Shown: positions 52,116 through 61,007, counted from the stretch's first letter. The stretch is 64,000 nt of DNA from JABJMC01 sp964459205 (GCA_964459205.1 CAYWKJ010000001.1:21936-85935); one strand, 5' to 3'. Numbers and translations: made by a program. Notes: a model not told the origin generated them from the sequence alone.

Positions 52116-52667
52116 ATGGCAGAATATACTTTGGCGGAAAATCCGTTTCCAATTGGTGCGCAGGCGCCAGATTTTGAATTATTAGGTGTTGATGGCGAAA
52201 AACACACTTTGGCAAATTACGAGAATAAGGATGTTTTGGTGATTGCGTTTGTTTGTAATCATTGTCCTTATGTGATGGCGTATTGGGATCGATTGAAAGT
52301 GTTGGTGGAGGAGTTTGGAGATGTCCAGTTTGTGGGGATTAATTCGAATGATGACGTGAATTACCCGGATGATTCTTATGAAAAAATGATTGAGTTAGTG
52401 AAGAGTGAAGGGATTGGATTCCCTTATTTACGTGATGAGACGCAAGAGGTTGCAAAAAGTTATCACGCCGAAAGAACGCCCCAAGTTTTTGTTTTTGATA
52501 AGGAAAGAAAGCTGGTTTATACCGGCGGTATTGATGATAGTTGTCGGGATGCGGAACAGGTTGGAGAACAAATGTTGCGCAATGCATTGTTGGCTCTAGG
52601 TGAGGGTCGTGAAATCGAGAAGCCGGAGGCTCCTTCGATTGGTTGTTCAATTAAATGGAAGTACTAA
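52116..52667 (+). CDS. Thioredoxin-fold (AhpC/TSA-like) protein
   Basis: 183 aa. GAQAPDFELLGVDGEKHTL is the peroxiredoxin/TlpA-type start; the redox pair is CNHC at 47-50 with a following Pro-Tyr, as in the PRDX-like thioredoxin family with CxxC. TPQVFVFDKERKLVYTG supplies the cis-Pro. Cytoplasmic. Acts in thiol exchange or peroxide reduction. Ends convergent with the FKBP gene, overlapping by four bases. Confidence 0.88.
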   Translation: MAEYTLAENPFPIGAQAPDFELLGVDGEKHTLANYENKDVLVIAFVCNHCPYVMAYWDRLKVLVEEFGDVQFVGINSNDDVNYPDDSYEKMIELVKSEGIGFPYLRDETQEVAKSYHAERTPQVFVFDKERKLVYTGGIDDSCRDAEQVGEQMLRNALLALGEGREIEKPEAPSIGCSIKWKY

Positions 52668-53080
52668 AGGATTTCTAGTAGCTCTACTTCGAAGACCAGA
52701 GTTGAATTAGCCGGGATGCTTCCTACTGACATTGAGCCATAAGCCATCTCTGGTGGGATGGTTAATTGACGTTTCCCACCAACTTTCATGCCTGGGACCC
52801 CTTCGTCCCAGCCTTGGATAACGCTACCAGCACCGACTTTGAATGAAAAAGGAGTGCCTCTAGTGACGGAACTGTCAAAAACTGTGCCGTCTAGTAATGT
52901 GCCAGTGTAGTGAACAGAGACCATATCCCCAGCTTTAGCTTCGGCGCCATCTCCAACTAAAAGGTCTTCAATAACAAGGCCGCCTGATGTGGTAGTGGTT
53001 TCTTTTTTGCAGCCAGTAGCGAATATTGCTATGCTACCAATCACCAAGATTAGGACGAGAAATAATAGAATGTGTTTCAT
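52664..53080 (-). CDS. FKBP-type peptidyl-prolyl isomerase, lipoprotein
   Basis: 138 aa. Signal peptide with lipobox ATGC (Cys about 23), then one FKBP domain: GDMVSVHYTGTLLDGTVFDS, IQGWDEGVPGMKVGGKRQL and IPPEMAYG are all present, so proline isomerisation activity is expected. An envelope-anchored folding helper for the many secreted proteins here. Confidence 0.93.
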   Translation of the reverse strand: MKHILLFLVLILVIGSIAIFATGCKKETTTTSGGLVIEDLLVGDGAEAKAGDMVSVHYTGTLLDGTVFDSSVTRGTPFSFKVGAGSVIQGWDEGVPGMKVGGKRQLTIPPEMAYGSMSVGSIPANSTLVFEVELLEIL

Positions 53081-53122
53081 CTGAAAAGAGGGTTAGTGTT
53101 GGCGTTATCTTAACTATAAATT

Positions 53123-54286
53123 ATGCCTACTGCAATTGTTCATTATCACGAGATTGCCCTGAAAGGCGGAAATAGGTCTTTTTTTGAGGCAAAATTAAAA
53201 GAGAATTTAGGACGCTTGTTGAGTTCTGTGGAGGGGGCAAAAGTAGAGAAAAAATATGATCATTTTCGGGTTTGTTTTAAGGAGGGGGATGAGGAAAAAG
53301 TGCGTGAGGGTTTGAAGATGGTTTGTGGGGTGGAGAATTTTTCTTTTGTGGAAAGTGTGGCCGCTGATTTTGAGAAAGTTATTGAACGGGGCATTGAAAT
53401 GGTACGCACGGAATTGGGAGATAAAGAGGCTACTTTTCGAGTAACAGTGAATCGAGGCGATAAGCAATTTGAAATGAATTCTATGGAAATAGCCAAAAAG
53501 ATTTCTGCTGGAATTTTGCCGCAGTTTGAAGGCTTGAAGGTAGATTTAAAAAAGCCGGAGATTGTACTGCGTGCGGATTGGGGAAAAAGTGAGGTGATGC
53601 TTTCGGTGGCCAAGGAGCCAGGTTTGGGAGGATTGCCAGTGGGAGTAAGTGGAAAAGTTGTTTCCTTGATTTCTTCTGGATTTGATTCGCCGGTGGCCAG
53701 TTTTATGATGATGCGCCGCGGGGCCACAATTATTTATGTTCATTTCCACAGCTATCCCGCGACTGGCATGGAGTCTATGGAAAATGTAAAGAAAATTGTG
53801 GAGCGCCTTAATCAGTTTCAAGGAAAAAGTAAGTTATATATGATTCCATTGGCTTCCTATCAGAAAGTGGTGATGGCGAAGGCGCCAGCCGCCCTAAGGG
53901 TTTTGCTTTATAGAAGGATGATGATTCGGCTGGCGCAACGAGTACTTCGCCGTGAAAAGGCAAAGGCTTTGGTTACGGGCGAAAGTTTGGCCCAGGTTGC
54001 TTCGCAGACTTTGGAAAACATGAATACCGTAAATGTTTTGGTTGAACGTCCGGTTTTGCGGCCACTCATTGGCATGAATAAAAACAAGATTATAAAGCTG
54101 GCCGAACAGATTGGAACAGCCGAAATTTCTAAGCAGCCTTACGAGGATTGTTGCAGCCTTTATATTCCAAAAGCGCCGGCGCTCGCGGCGCGGGTCGAGG
54201 AGTTAGAAGAAGCTGAAGAAAAACTCGACATCGAAAAGTTTGAGGAAGAATTGTGGGAAGCGCGGGAGTTAGTTAAGTTTGGCTAA
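53123..54286 (+). CDS. thiI: tRNA 4-thiouridine sulfurtransferase
   Basis: 387 aa. N-terminal ferredoxin-like and THUMP domains (about 1-165), then the PP-loop SSGFDSPVAS (about 188-197) and VYHFHSYP-like YVHFHSYPATG. The C-terminal rhodanese domain with its catalytic Cys is absent, as in many bacteria, so sulfur transfer must use another carrier; CCSLYIPKAP near the C-terminus is the usual short ending. Acts at U8 of tRNAs. Confidence 0.92.
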   Translation: MPTAIVHYHEIALKGGNRSFFEAKLKENLGRLLSSVEGAKVEKKYDHFRVCFKEGDEEKVREGLKMVCGVENFSFVESVAADFEKVIERGIEMVRTELGDKEATFRVTVNRGDKQFEMNSMEIAKKISAGILPQFEGLKVDLKKPEIVLRADWGKSEVMLSVAKEPGLGGLPVGVSGKVVSLISSGFDSPVASFMMMRRGATIIYVHFHSYPATGMESMENVKKIVERLNQFQGKSKLYMIPLASYQKVVMAKAPAALRVLLYRRMMIRLAQRVLRREKAKALVTGESLAQVASQTLENMNTVNVLVERPVLRPLIGMNKNKIIKLAEQIGTAEISKQPYEDCCSLYIPKAPALAARVEELEEAEEKLDIEKFEEELWEARELVKFG

Positions 54287-55113
54287 ACCTTTCTCCCAAA
54301 TTTTTTCCAGATCCGGCAAGCATTAAATAGCTTTTTTCCGCGGGCAAAGAAAGCGGCAAATTGAGCTTTATTAGGAAGAGAATAATAACGGGGCTTGCCC
54401 TTAACTTTGAGTGGTTTTAGTTTTACGCCATGTTTCATTTTTTGTAGAGTTTTGGCTAGCAATTTACTGCCGTGGTGGGCTGACTTTAAGGAAAGAGACA
54501 CCTTGGAATCTTGTTTTTTGATGGGGAATTTCATCTGCGCAATTATGTCTCCAGCATCCACTTTTTCGGCGAGGTGGTGAATGGTAACTCCAGCGTATTT
54601 TTCTTTATTATGAAGTTTCCAAAAATTAGGCCAAATGCCGCGGTATTTAGGTAATAGGCCAGGATGCATATTTAAGGCCGCAAGTTTGGGAATTTTGATA
54701 ACTTCTTTTTTGAGGATTTGGTCAAAAGAAAGTGAAACAATCACGTCTGGTTTCCAGGATTTTAAGGTTTGGATTGATTTTTTAGAATTAATATTGTCAG
54801 TGTCATAGAGTTTTAAATCGTGGATTTTGACGAGCTTAGCGCTGGTGCGCCAACTGCGTTTACGATGCCAGTAAAAAAGTCCAGCCAGGGCCACACCAAT
54901 AAATTCAAAATAAATCATGAGTCCAATTACAATTCCATAAAAAAGTCCGGCTCGACGAACCCCATAAATCATATATTTCCAGTATTTTTTGCTGAATACA
55001 GAAATATCTGACCGAATAAGGCCAATAATTTCGAGGTCAGGGCGGCGGAGGAGTTTATTTAGGGCTAGTTCGGCCCCAGCGTGCATTTTTGGCAGCAGAA
55101 TCACAATTTTCAT
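54283..55113 (-). CDS. Formyltransferase-family protein with hydrophobic insertion
   Basis: 276 aa. The core matches the Fmt/ArnA/PurN formyltransferase fold: NMHPGLLPKYRG (His and Asn of the formyl-folate site, about 147-158) and VTIHHLAEKVDAGDII. An insertion at about residues 47-85 is strongly hydrophobic and may bind the membrane, unusual for methionyl-tRNA formyltransferase. The anticodon/C-terminal OB domain of Fmt is missing. A sugar or peptidoglycan-precursor formylase is as likely as Fmt. Overlaps thiI by four bases. Confidence 0.75.
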   Translation of the reverse strand: MKIVILLPKMHAGAELALNKLLRRPDLEIIGLIRSDISVFSKKYWKYMIYGVRRAGLFYGIVIGLMIYFEFIGVALAGLFYWHRKRSWRTSAKLVKIHDLKLYDTDNINSKKSIQTLKSWKPDVIVSLSFDQILKKEVIKIPKLAALNMHPGLLPKYRGIWPNFWKLHNKEKYAGVTIHHLAEKVDAGDIIAQMKFPIKKQDSKVSLSLKSAHHGSKLLAKTLQKMKHGVKLKPLKVKGKPRYYSLPNKAQFAAFFARGKKLFNACRIWKKFGRKV

Positions 55114-55142
55114 GACTGGAGTATATCTGCTATAACAAGACT

Positions 55143-55721
55143 ATGGAAGATAAAGAAAACTATTTTTTTGCGATAAATGTCCCGGAAGAAGTCACTCCGG
55201 CCTTGCGATTAGCGCAAGATCATTTGCCGCGAACTGGCATTCGTTATAGTCTTACGAATTATTTTCACGTGACACTTAAGTTTTTGGGTGAATTGTCTGA
55301 ACTAGAGGCAATGCAGGTGGAGTTAAAAGCTAAAGAAGTCGCAGAACATATGAAATTCGCACCAGATGATTTGATTGTTAAATTTGCAAAGCCTGGTTTG
55401 TTTTTTCAAAAAGGACAGCCAAGCGTGGTTTGGGTAGGCGCTTATTTACCTCCAGCTTTATTAGATTTTCAACGAAATTTAGGAGAGGCAATGGAAAAAG
55501 TAGGATTTGCTATGGGGAAAAAACGATTTAAACCACATATTACCTTGGCTCGTATTCGCGATATTAAGGGCTCATCATTGTCTAAAACTGAAGAAATTCG
55601 TCATTTAGGAGTGCAGAAAAGAAGTTTCAAAGTAAGCAGTTTTTATTTAATGAAAAGCCATTTAACGCCTCATCGGGCGCCTAGGTATAAAGTTATTCAT
55701 GAGTATCAGATTGGTGATTAG
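55143..55721 (+). CDS. thpR: RNA 2',3'-cyclic phosphodiesterase (LigT/ThpR family)
   Basis: 192 aa 2H phosphoesterase. Two H-x-T-L motifs: HVTLKF (His 42) and HITLARI (His 132), at the normal spacing. Opens 2',3'-cyclic phosphates at RNA ends. Starts 29 bases from the divergent formyltransferase gene. Confidence 0.92.
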   Translation: MEDKENYFFAINVPEEVTPALRLAQDHLPRTGIRYSLTNYFHVTLKFLGELSELEAMQVELKAKEVAEHMKFAPDDLIVKFAKPGLFFQKGQPSVVWVGAYLPPALLDFQRNLGEAMEKVGFAMGKKRFKPHITLARIRDIKGSSLSKTEEIRHLGVQKRSFKVSSFYLMKSHLTPHRAPRYKVIHEYQIGD

Positions 55722-55732
55722 AGTAAATTATC

Positions 55733-55760
55733 TTGACAAAATCGCTGGTTAGGGTAGGAT
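55733..55760 (+). promoter_or_regulatory. Promoter of the 55788 gene (TTGACA-N16-TAGGAT)
   Basis: Consensus -35 TTGACA (55733-55738) and TAGGAT (55755-55760). It starts 11 bases after the thpR stop. Confidence 0.65.
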
Positions 55761-55787
55761 AAAGCACTAAATTTGTGTTTATTTTTT

Positions 55788-56561
55788 ATGCGCCACGCAA
55801 GTAAAGCTCCAGATCGTGCCAAGATGACTCCACCTCGAGGCTACAATAATCATTCTGATAGGGAGTTAGGTGAATGGAAAGCCGTTTTGTTGCAAAGGGC
55901 GGAAAAGTGTTTAGCAGCGGCTCCAAAAACTTTGGATGATTTACCTGATGATGGGATGCGGTCACTTTTTAGAACATTAACTGAAATTAGGAATCTTGCT
56001 TTTTATTTGAGGATTATTGAAAGAAATCCAGTGCCTTACAAAGGAGGAACAAACTATATAGATCCTCATATTACTGATGCGATGCGTGCTCTAGGAGGGG
56101 ATGCTTTATTAGAAACTTATATTGAAGTAAGGAATTTATATTATCAATGGAGAGAAGCACAGGGTGAACGAAAGCCTCACAAAAATCGATATCATCATGA
56201 ACAATTAGATGATATTAGCCCGCAGGTTGAGCGGTTAAAGGCATTGTTGGATGGAGTCCCTGATGATGAGGCAACAGCTCGTGAAGCGATGACGGAAAGA
56301 TGGATTGATATAGATAATATTTTGTTATTAGTACGTCAGATTCTGAGGTTCAATATGCAAAGTGGAGGGTCATCTGATTTTCCTCTTGAGGTTTTAGATA
56401 CTCATGTGGGCACGGATTATTCAAGGAAATATTCTTTTCTGATATATATAAATGGGATGGTGAATTCTGGAAAAAGGAAAAAAGAACATAAAGAAAGGAA
56501 GCGATTAGCCAAAGAGGCAAGGGAAGCTAGAGAGGCCGCAAAAGCAGCCGGGGGTGCATAA
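55788..56561 (+). CDS. Orphan helical protein with charged C-terminus (257 aa)
   Basis: Unrecognised. ATG at 55788 preferred to an upstream TTG at 55773. Soluble, helical, with a His/Arg-rich centre (EAQGERKPHKNRYHHEQLDD) and a C-terminal coiled-coil-like stretch of alternating Lys/Glu/Ala (GKRKKEHKERKRLAKEAREA). Own promoter at 55733. No functional hint. Confidence 0.6.
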   Translation: MRHASKAPDRAKMTPPRGYNNHSDRELGEWKAVLLQRAEKCLAAAPKTLDDLPDDGMRSLFRTLTEIRNLAFYLRIIERNPVPYKGGTNYIDPHITDAMRALGGDALLETYIEVRNLYYQWREAQGERKPHKNRYHHEQLDDISPQVERLKALLDGVPDDEATAREAMTERWIDIDNILLLVRQILRFNMQSGGSSDFPLEVLDTHVGTDYSRKYSFLIYINGMVNSGKRKKEHKERKRLAKEAREAREAAKAAGGA

Positions 56562-56602
56562 AATTATTGCTGATTGGTTAGTTTTTAAGATAACTTAATA
56601 GC

Positions 56603-57106
56603 ATGGAAATAGTTTTTTTAGGGTTAGGCTCAAATTTAGGGGATCGGGTACAGTTTTTAGAGAAAGCGCGTGAGTTGTTGGGTGAAAATGGTGTGCAGAT
56701 TTTGGGGGAATCATTAGTTTATGAAACAGAGCCAGTGGCCGAGGCAGCTGAAGACAAGGATCAGCCTTGGTTTTTGAATCAGGTTTTAAAAGTGGAAACA
56801 GATTTGGAGCCGCAAAAGTTGCTCGCGGTTTGTGAGGATATTGAAGGTCAATTAGGACGTGAGGAAAAGAATACTTTTGAGGGGGGAGTGCGTCGTTATT
56901 TTCCAAAAACTATTGATATCGATATTTTGCTTTATGGGGAACGAGAGATTGATGAAGAAGATTTGGTGGTGCCTCATCCTCGAATGAAAGAGCGGGGATT
57001 TGTTTTAGTTCCTTTAGTTGAAATTGCGCCAGAATATGAGCCTCTCTTGAACGCCTGCCAAGATTCGGCTACCGTAAGACCATATGAACACCCTACTGCG
57101 TCTTAA
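56603..57106 (+). CDS. folK: 2-amino-4-hydroxy-6-hydroxymethyldihydropteridine pyrophosphokinase
   Basis: Activates the pterin for FolP. 167 aa: GLGSNLGDR (7-15), the E-T-x-P-V and QPWFLNQVLKVETDL pattern, and FPKTIDIDILLYGE with the two Mg-binding Asp residues, then PHPRMKERGFVLVPL. Complete. It overlaps the following transketolase-like gene by 23 bases, linking the last folate gene to the pentose-phosphate run. Confidence 0.95.
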   Translation: MEIVFLGLGSNLGDRVQFLEKARELLGENGVQILGESLVYETEPVAEAAEDKDQPWFLNQVLKVETDLEPQKLLAVCEDIEGQLGREEKNTFEGGVRRYFPKTIDIDILLYGEREIDEEDLVVPHPRMKERGFVLVPLVEIAPEYEPLLNACQDSATVRPYEHPTAS

Positions 57107-57839
57107 TATTTTAGAAGCAATTCATGAAGCCGGCGAAGGTGATATTGGGCTTTGTTTTGCGATTGTAGATTTAATAAGTGCGCTTTATTTGGGAAAAGGG
57201 GAGGAGTCACTTCTTAAGTATGATGCAATTAAACCGCAATGGGAGGATCGAGATTTTGTAGTGGTTTCTAATCCGGAGGCGTGGCCAGCCCATTTTGTTT
57301 GTTTAAAGGAGGCCGGGTTTGCGGTGGAGAGTTTTTCGTTTCAGAAAAATACGGCAAAGACTCCTGGCGTGGACATAGGAATGGCTTATCCTGGCCACGG
57401 GCTTTCCGTTGGTGTGGGGGTGGCACGTTCGCTTAAAATGTCTAAGAAAGAAGGCATGGTCTATGTGTTTTTGGATGATGATGATTTGATGGCTGGGACA
57501 ACTTGGGAGGCGGCCATGGAAGCTGCTTATGAGAGGCTTGATAATTTGGTAGTGATTGCTAGTTATAGTGGTGAGACAAAATTAGATCACCTTCAAGATA
57601 AATTTGAAGCGTTTTTGTGGCGAGTTAAAAAGCTGGTAAACGGACATAATATAGATGAGGTTTTGGATGCGATTTATGCGGCTCAAACTAAAAAACGAAA
57701 ACCAACTTTTATTTTGGCCCCAACGGTTTTGGGAAAAGGAGTGCCCTTTGCCGAAGGTAAACAGGAATATAGAGGGGCACTTTTTTCCGAAATGGAGCTT
57801 TCCGAAGCTTTGAAGTTTTTGAAAAAAGATAAATTATGA
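57084..57839 (+). CDS. Transketolase N-terminal-subunit-like protein with degenerate TPP motif
   Basis: 251 aa, matching the thiamine-diphosphate-binding half of split transketolases: early helix LRLNILEAIHEAGEGDIG, PGHGLSVGVGVARSLKM, and WEAAMEAAYERLDNL. The cofactor motif, normally GDGE-x-QEG followed by an Asp-x-Asn about 25 residues on, reads DDDDLMAG and then SYSGET: the glycines and the metal-binding Asn are lost. Classical TPP catalysis therefore seems unlikely. A matching C-terminal-like piece lies at 58291. It may be a decayed enzyme or one re-used for binding. Confidence 0.75.
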   Translation: MNTLLRLNILEAIHEAGEGDIGLCFAIVDLISALYLGKGEESLLKYDAIKPQWEDRDFVVVSNPEAWPAHFVCLKEAGFAVESFSFQKNTAKTPGVDIGMAYPGHGLSVGVGVARSLKMSKKEGMVYVFLDDDDLMAGTTWEAAMEAAYERLDNLVVIASYSGETKLDHLQDKFEAFLWRVKKLVNGHNIDEVLDAIYAAQTKKRKPTFILAPTVLGKGVPFAEGKQEYRGALFSEMELSEALKFLKKDKL

Positions 57840-58294
57840 AAAAGATCTGGATTTTAGGCGTAATTTTTGGTGTTCTATGTAGTGGCTGTTTAACTGACTC
57901 AAATATGTTGCAAGTTTCTGTTATAACCGGGGCGGGAGAGAATGATTTTAAAGTAGAAGTTGCTGATAGTTTTGAGGAGCGAACTCAGGGGTTACAGCAT
58001 GTGGCTGAGCTGGAAAAAGATGAGGGCATGTGGTTTGTATTTGATTCTCCACAAATGCTTAGTTTTTGGATGAAAGACACCTTAATTGCGCTTGATATTA
58101 TTTTTGTAAGTGCTGATTTGGAAATAGTTAGCATTGCTCATAATGTTCCCCCGTGTCGAGAGGCTGATCCCGAGCAGGTTAGTTGTGAGAATTATTTTTC
58201 AGGGATGCCAGCGCAGTATGTTTTGGAGATAAGTGGAGGTTTGGCTAGCGAGTTAGGAATTTCAGCGGGTGATAAAATTACTCTTCCCAAATGA
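57836..58294 (+). CDS. DUF192 lipoprotein
   Basis: 152 aa. Lipobox CSGC near residue 18-21, then a full DUF192 domain: VEVADSFEERTQGLQHV, DEGMWFVFDSPQMLSFWMKD, and IISVSADLEIVSIAHNVPP-like end (IIFVSADLEIVSIAHNVP). The family is envelope-associated and of unknown activity. Overlaps neighbours by four bases at each end, so it is embedded in the operon between the two transketolase-like parts. Confidence 0.88.
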   Translation: MKKIWILGVIFGVLCSGCLTDSNMLQVSVITGAGENDFKVEVADSFEERTQGLQHVAELEKDEGMWFVFDSPQMLSFWMKDTLIALDIIFVSADLEIVSIAHNVPPCREADPEQVSCENYFSGMPAQYVLEISGGLASELGISAGDKITLPK

Positions 58295-58710
58295 TTGAAT
58301 CTTTTTTAAAAGAATGGATGCCAGAGGGTGCGCGATCTAAAAACACAGTAGTTTTAGATGCTCGTCGCTCATCAGTGGGAAAGTCTGATTTAAGAAGAGT
58401 TTTTTCAGATCGATATTTTGAGATGGATCCAGTTTTGAACATTGTTATTGATGAGGCTAAAGGTTTTTTGCTTACTCAAAAAAGCCCAGTTGTTTTTATG
58501 GATGGCGAAACCCTAAAAGGTTGTCTTAGGTCATTAATGGGGGAGTCTTTGAATATAAAAATTATTGGCACAGGAAATAAAGAAGCAGCTAATTTAGTAC
58601 GTGAAATTTCTGGTTGGGTAGTGCTTGAGCCCCAAAATGAATTTGAGTTACGGCAGGTTGTGCCGCAAATAGATTCCCATTTTGGGCCGCTGTATGTTCA
58701 TGTGATATAA
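58291..58710 (+). CDS. Truncated transketolase pyrimidine-binding-domain-like protein
   Basis: 139 aa. By eye it follows the Pyr domain of split transketolases: NTVVLDARRSSVGKSDL (usual vvLdADl..Stk), FSDRYFEMDPVLNIVIDEAK (usual F.eRff..GIaEqn.v..A), KSPVVFMDGETLKG and WVVLEPQNEFELRQVV...GPLYVHV (usual tVv.PaD..E...av...GPvYiR). The catalytic Glu of the GIAEQN motif is replaced, and the C-terminal domain is absent (139 against roughly 300 aa). Probably non-catalytic; the match is inference from pattern only. Confidence 0.6.
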   Translation: MIESFLKEWMPEGARSKNTVVLDARRSSVGKSDLRRVFSDRYFEMDPVLNIVIDEAKGFLLTQKSPVVFMDGETLKGCLRSLMGESLNIKIIGTGNKEAANLVREISGWVVLEPQNEFELRQVVPQIDSHFGPLYVHVI

Positions 58711-58745
58711 TTTGGCCTGCCATCTCTTCCTTGACCCTTCTCTAA

Positions 58746-59696
58746 ATGCCTCCAAAAAAATCTAAGTTAAAAATCTTCTCGGGTAACTCACACCCGGTTT
58801 TAGCCAATCAGATTGCTAAAGCGCTTAAAGTGAATCTTTCGAAAATGGATATTCGACGATTTGCGAATGGTGAAATTTACGCTAAGCCCATGGATACCGT
58901 GCGTGGTTGTGATGTGTTTGTAGTGCAATCTGCTTCGCGTAATGTAAACGAGGATATGATGGAATTATTTGTGATGCTGGATTCTTTTAAGAGGTCTTTT
59001 GCTAGAAGTGTGCATGTAATTTTGCCTTCGTATCCGTATGCTCGCCAAGATAGAGTTGCTAGCCCGCGCGAACCAATTTCAGCCAGGCTTATGGCTGATT
59101 TAATCACTGCGGCCGGAGCAACTCATGTGATTACTTTGTCTCTTCATTCTGGCCAGACGCAGGGATTTTTTAATTCTCCGGTAGATAATATTCATACTCA
59201 TCACTTATTTGTAAATTACTTTAAAAAGAAAAAGCTCAAAGATTTAGTAGTTGTTTCTCCAGATGCGGGTGGTGGTAAATCAGCGAAAAGATTGGCGGAG
59301 CCACTTGGTGCAAGTTTAGCGATTGTGAACAAAATGCGACCTAAGCACAACAAAGCAGTGGCGCATTCAATTGTGGGTGATGTGAAGGGTAAAACTTGTA
59401 TTTTGTTGGATGACATGATTGATACGGGCGGTTCAATTATTGCGGCGCAGGAGGCTTTGATCAAAGCGGGCGCGAAAAAAGGAATTTATGTGGCAGCTAC
59501 TCATCCGGTATTTTCTCCGCCGTGTGTTGATCGATTTAAAAAAGCTAGATTTAAAGAAATTGTAGTTACAAATTCTTTACCAATTCCTGAGGAAAAGAAG
59601 CTCAAAAATTTAAAACAAATTTCTGTAGCCCCTTTGATTGCGAAAGTGGTTAAAAACGTTCACGAAGATCGTTCGGTGAGTGGAATTTGGAAATAA
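58746..59696 (+). CDS. prs: Ribose-phosphate pyrophosphokinase
   Basis: Makes PRPP from ribose 5-phosphate and ATP. 316 aa: FSGNSHPVLANQIAKAL, DVFVVQSASRNVNEDMMEL, YPYARQDRVASPREPISARL, the catalytic-loop region and the PRPP loop DDMIDTGGSI near residue 220. Class I type, cytoplasmic. 20 bases before rpiB, so one operon supplies ribose 5-phosphate and PRPP for nucleotides. Confidence 0.96.
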   Translation: MPPKKSKLKIFSGNSHPVLANQIAKALKVNLSKMDIRRFANGEIYAKPMDTVRGCDVFVVQSASRNVNEDMMELFVMLDSFKRSFARSVHVILPSYPYARQDRVASPREPISARLMADLITAAGATHVITLSLHSGQTQGFFNSPVDNIHTHHLFVNYFKKKKLKDLVVVSPDAGGGKSAKRLAEPLGASLAIVNKMRPKHNKAVAHSIVGDVKGKTCILLDDMIDTGGSIIAAQEALIKAGAKKGIYVAATHPVFSPPCVDRFKKARFKEIVVTNSLPIPEEKKLKNLKQISVAPLIAKVVKNVHEDRSVSGIWK

Positions 59697-59716
59697 TATT
59701 TAATTTATAAACAAAC

Positions 59717-60166
59717 ATGCTTATTTATATTGGCTCGGATCATGCTGGCTATAGATTTAAAACAATTGTTAAATCTTATTTAGAGGAGCGCAAGGAAGAA
59801 GTTGTGGATTTAGGAACTTTTAGTGAGGATAGTGTGGATTATCCAGATATTGCGCGGGAGGTGGCGGAAAAAGTTTATGAAAATCATGGATCTCTTGGGG
59901 TTTTAATTTGTGGGACCGGGACCGGGATGAGTATGGCGGCAAATAAGCATATTGGAATTCGGGCGGCATCTTGTACAAACGAAATGATGGCGCAATATGC
60001 GCGAACTCATAATAATGCGAATGTTCTTTGTATTGGTGAACGTGTTTTAAAAGATGAAGAGGAAGCAAAAATAATTGTTAATGCGTTTTTAGGAGCAAAA
60101 TTTGAAGGAGGTCGTCATGCCACGCGCGTAGATAAAATGATGGATATAGAGAAAGAGGGGAGATAA
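59717..60166 (+). CDS. rpiB: Ribose 5-phosphate isomerase B
   Basis: 149 aa. IGSDHAGYRFK near the start, catalytic Cys in LICGTGTGMSMAANK (about residue 65), and the phosphate-binding HNNANVLCIGERVL. Interconverts ribose 5- and ribulose 5-phosphate. Confidence 0.96.
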   Translation: MLIYIGSDHAGYRFKTIVKSYLEERKEEVVDLGTFSEDSVDYPDIAREVAEKVYENHGSLGVLICGTGTGMSMAANKHIGIRAASCTNEMMAQYARTHNNANVLCIGERVLKDEEEAKIIVNAFLGAKFEGGRHATRVDKMMDIEKEGR

Positions 60167-60371
60167 GTTGAGGCCGAGATGAACAAAAGATGAACTGCGC
60201 GAGGAAAGCAGGGGAGTGTCTTTATGGGTATGTACAATAGCTTGACAGGTATAAAATGATTCCAGGTGGGTTCAGATTAGCATGTCAAATGTTTGGTACA
60301 TGCGCGGCTAGGGATACCCTAAGGGGTCTTTTAAATTGTGTAAAACGCGTTTCTAGGATATTTTTTAAGTG
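60167..60371. other. 205-bp gap between rpiB and rpe with small inverted repeats
   Basis: No gene. TTGACA/TGTCAA (about 60241-60288), GCATGT/ACATGC (about 60280-60303) and TAGGG-ATA-CCCTA are visible. A weak promoter for rpe may lie at about 60337-60363 (TTGTGT then ATATTT). A GAGGAAAG string near 60206 recalls RNase P but nothing else of that RNA is present. Confidence 0.4.
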
Positions 60372-61007
60372 ATGAATAATTCTGTAAAAATTGGACCCTC
60401 GATACTTTCAGCTGACTTTGGGCGGCTAAATGAGGAGATTGCGACCGTAGATGAGTACGCGGATTTTATTCATGCGGATGTAATGGATGGGCATTTTGTG
60501 CCAAATTTGACTTTTGGGGCGCCAGTAGTGGCTAAATTACAGAGCAAACTGCCAATTGAATGTCATTTAATGATGTCCGAACCTGAGAAGTACTTAGAAG
60601 ATTTTGTGAAGGCTGGAGCATGGATGATTACGGTTCATGTGGAGGCTTGTGGCGAGAAAACAGGAGAGGTTTTGGAGCAAATTAGGGGACTTGGTGTAAA
60701 AGCCGGACTTTCTTTGAATCCACCGACCGATGTTTCTAAAATTGAGCCTTATTTAGATTTAGTAGATATGGTGTTAGTGATGACTGTGAATCCGGGGTTT
60801 GGCGGACAATCATTTATTCATGAGTGTTTAGATAAAATTAGGTGGGTACATGAAAAAAGGTCGGATTTGGCGATTTGTGTGGATGGGGGAGTAAAAGATG
60901 ACACCGCCAAATTATGTGTGGCAGCAGGGGCAAATATGTTGGTGGCCGGGTCTTATGTGTTTGGAGCTGAAGATCGAAAGGCAGCCATAGAATCGCTTAG
61001 AGGTTAA
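60372..61007 (+). CDS. rpe: Ribulose-phosphate 3-epimerase
   Basis: 211 aa TIM barrel: IGPSILSADFGRL, HADVMDGHFVPNLTFG (metal His/Asp), HLMMSEPEKY, MTVNPGFGGQSF and CVDGGVKDDTA. All catalytic residues appear present. ATG at 60372 chosen over the adjoining GTG. Links ribulose and xylulose 5-phosphate. Confidence 0.96.
   Translation: MNNSVKIGPSILSADFGRLNEEIATVDEYADFIHADVMDGHFVPNLTFGAPVVAKLQSKLPIECHLMMSEPEKYLEDFVKAGAWMITVHVEACGEKTGEVLEQIRGLGVKAGLSLNPPTDVSKIEPYLDLVDMVLVMTVNPGFGGQSFIHECLDKIRWVHEKRSDLAICVDGGVKDDTAKLCVAAGANMLVAGSYVFGAEDRKAAIESLRG

Noticed and set aside
60167..60371. RNase P RNA candidate from a GAGGAAAG string
   Set aside because: Too short, and the other universal RNase P segments are missing.
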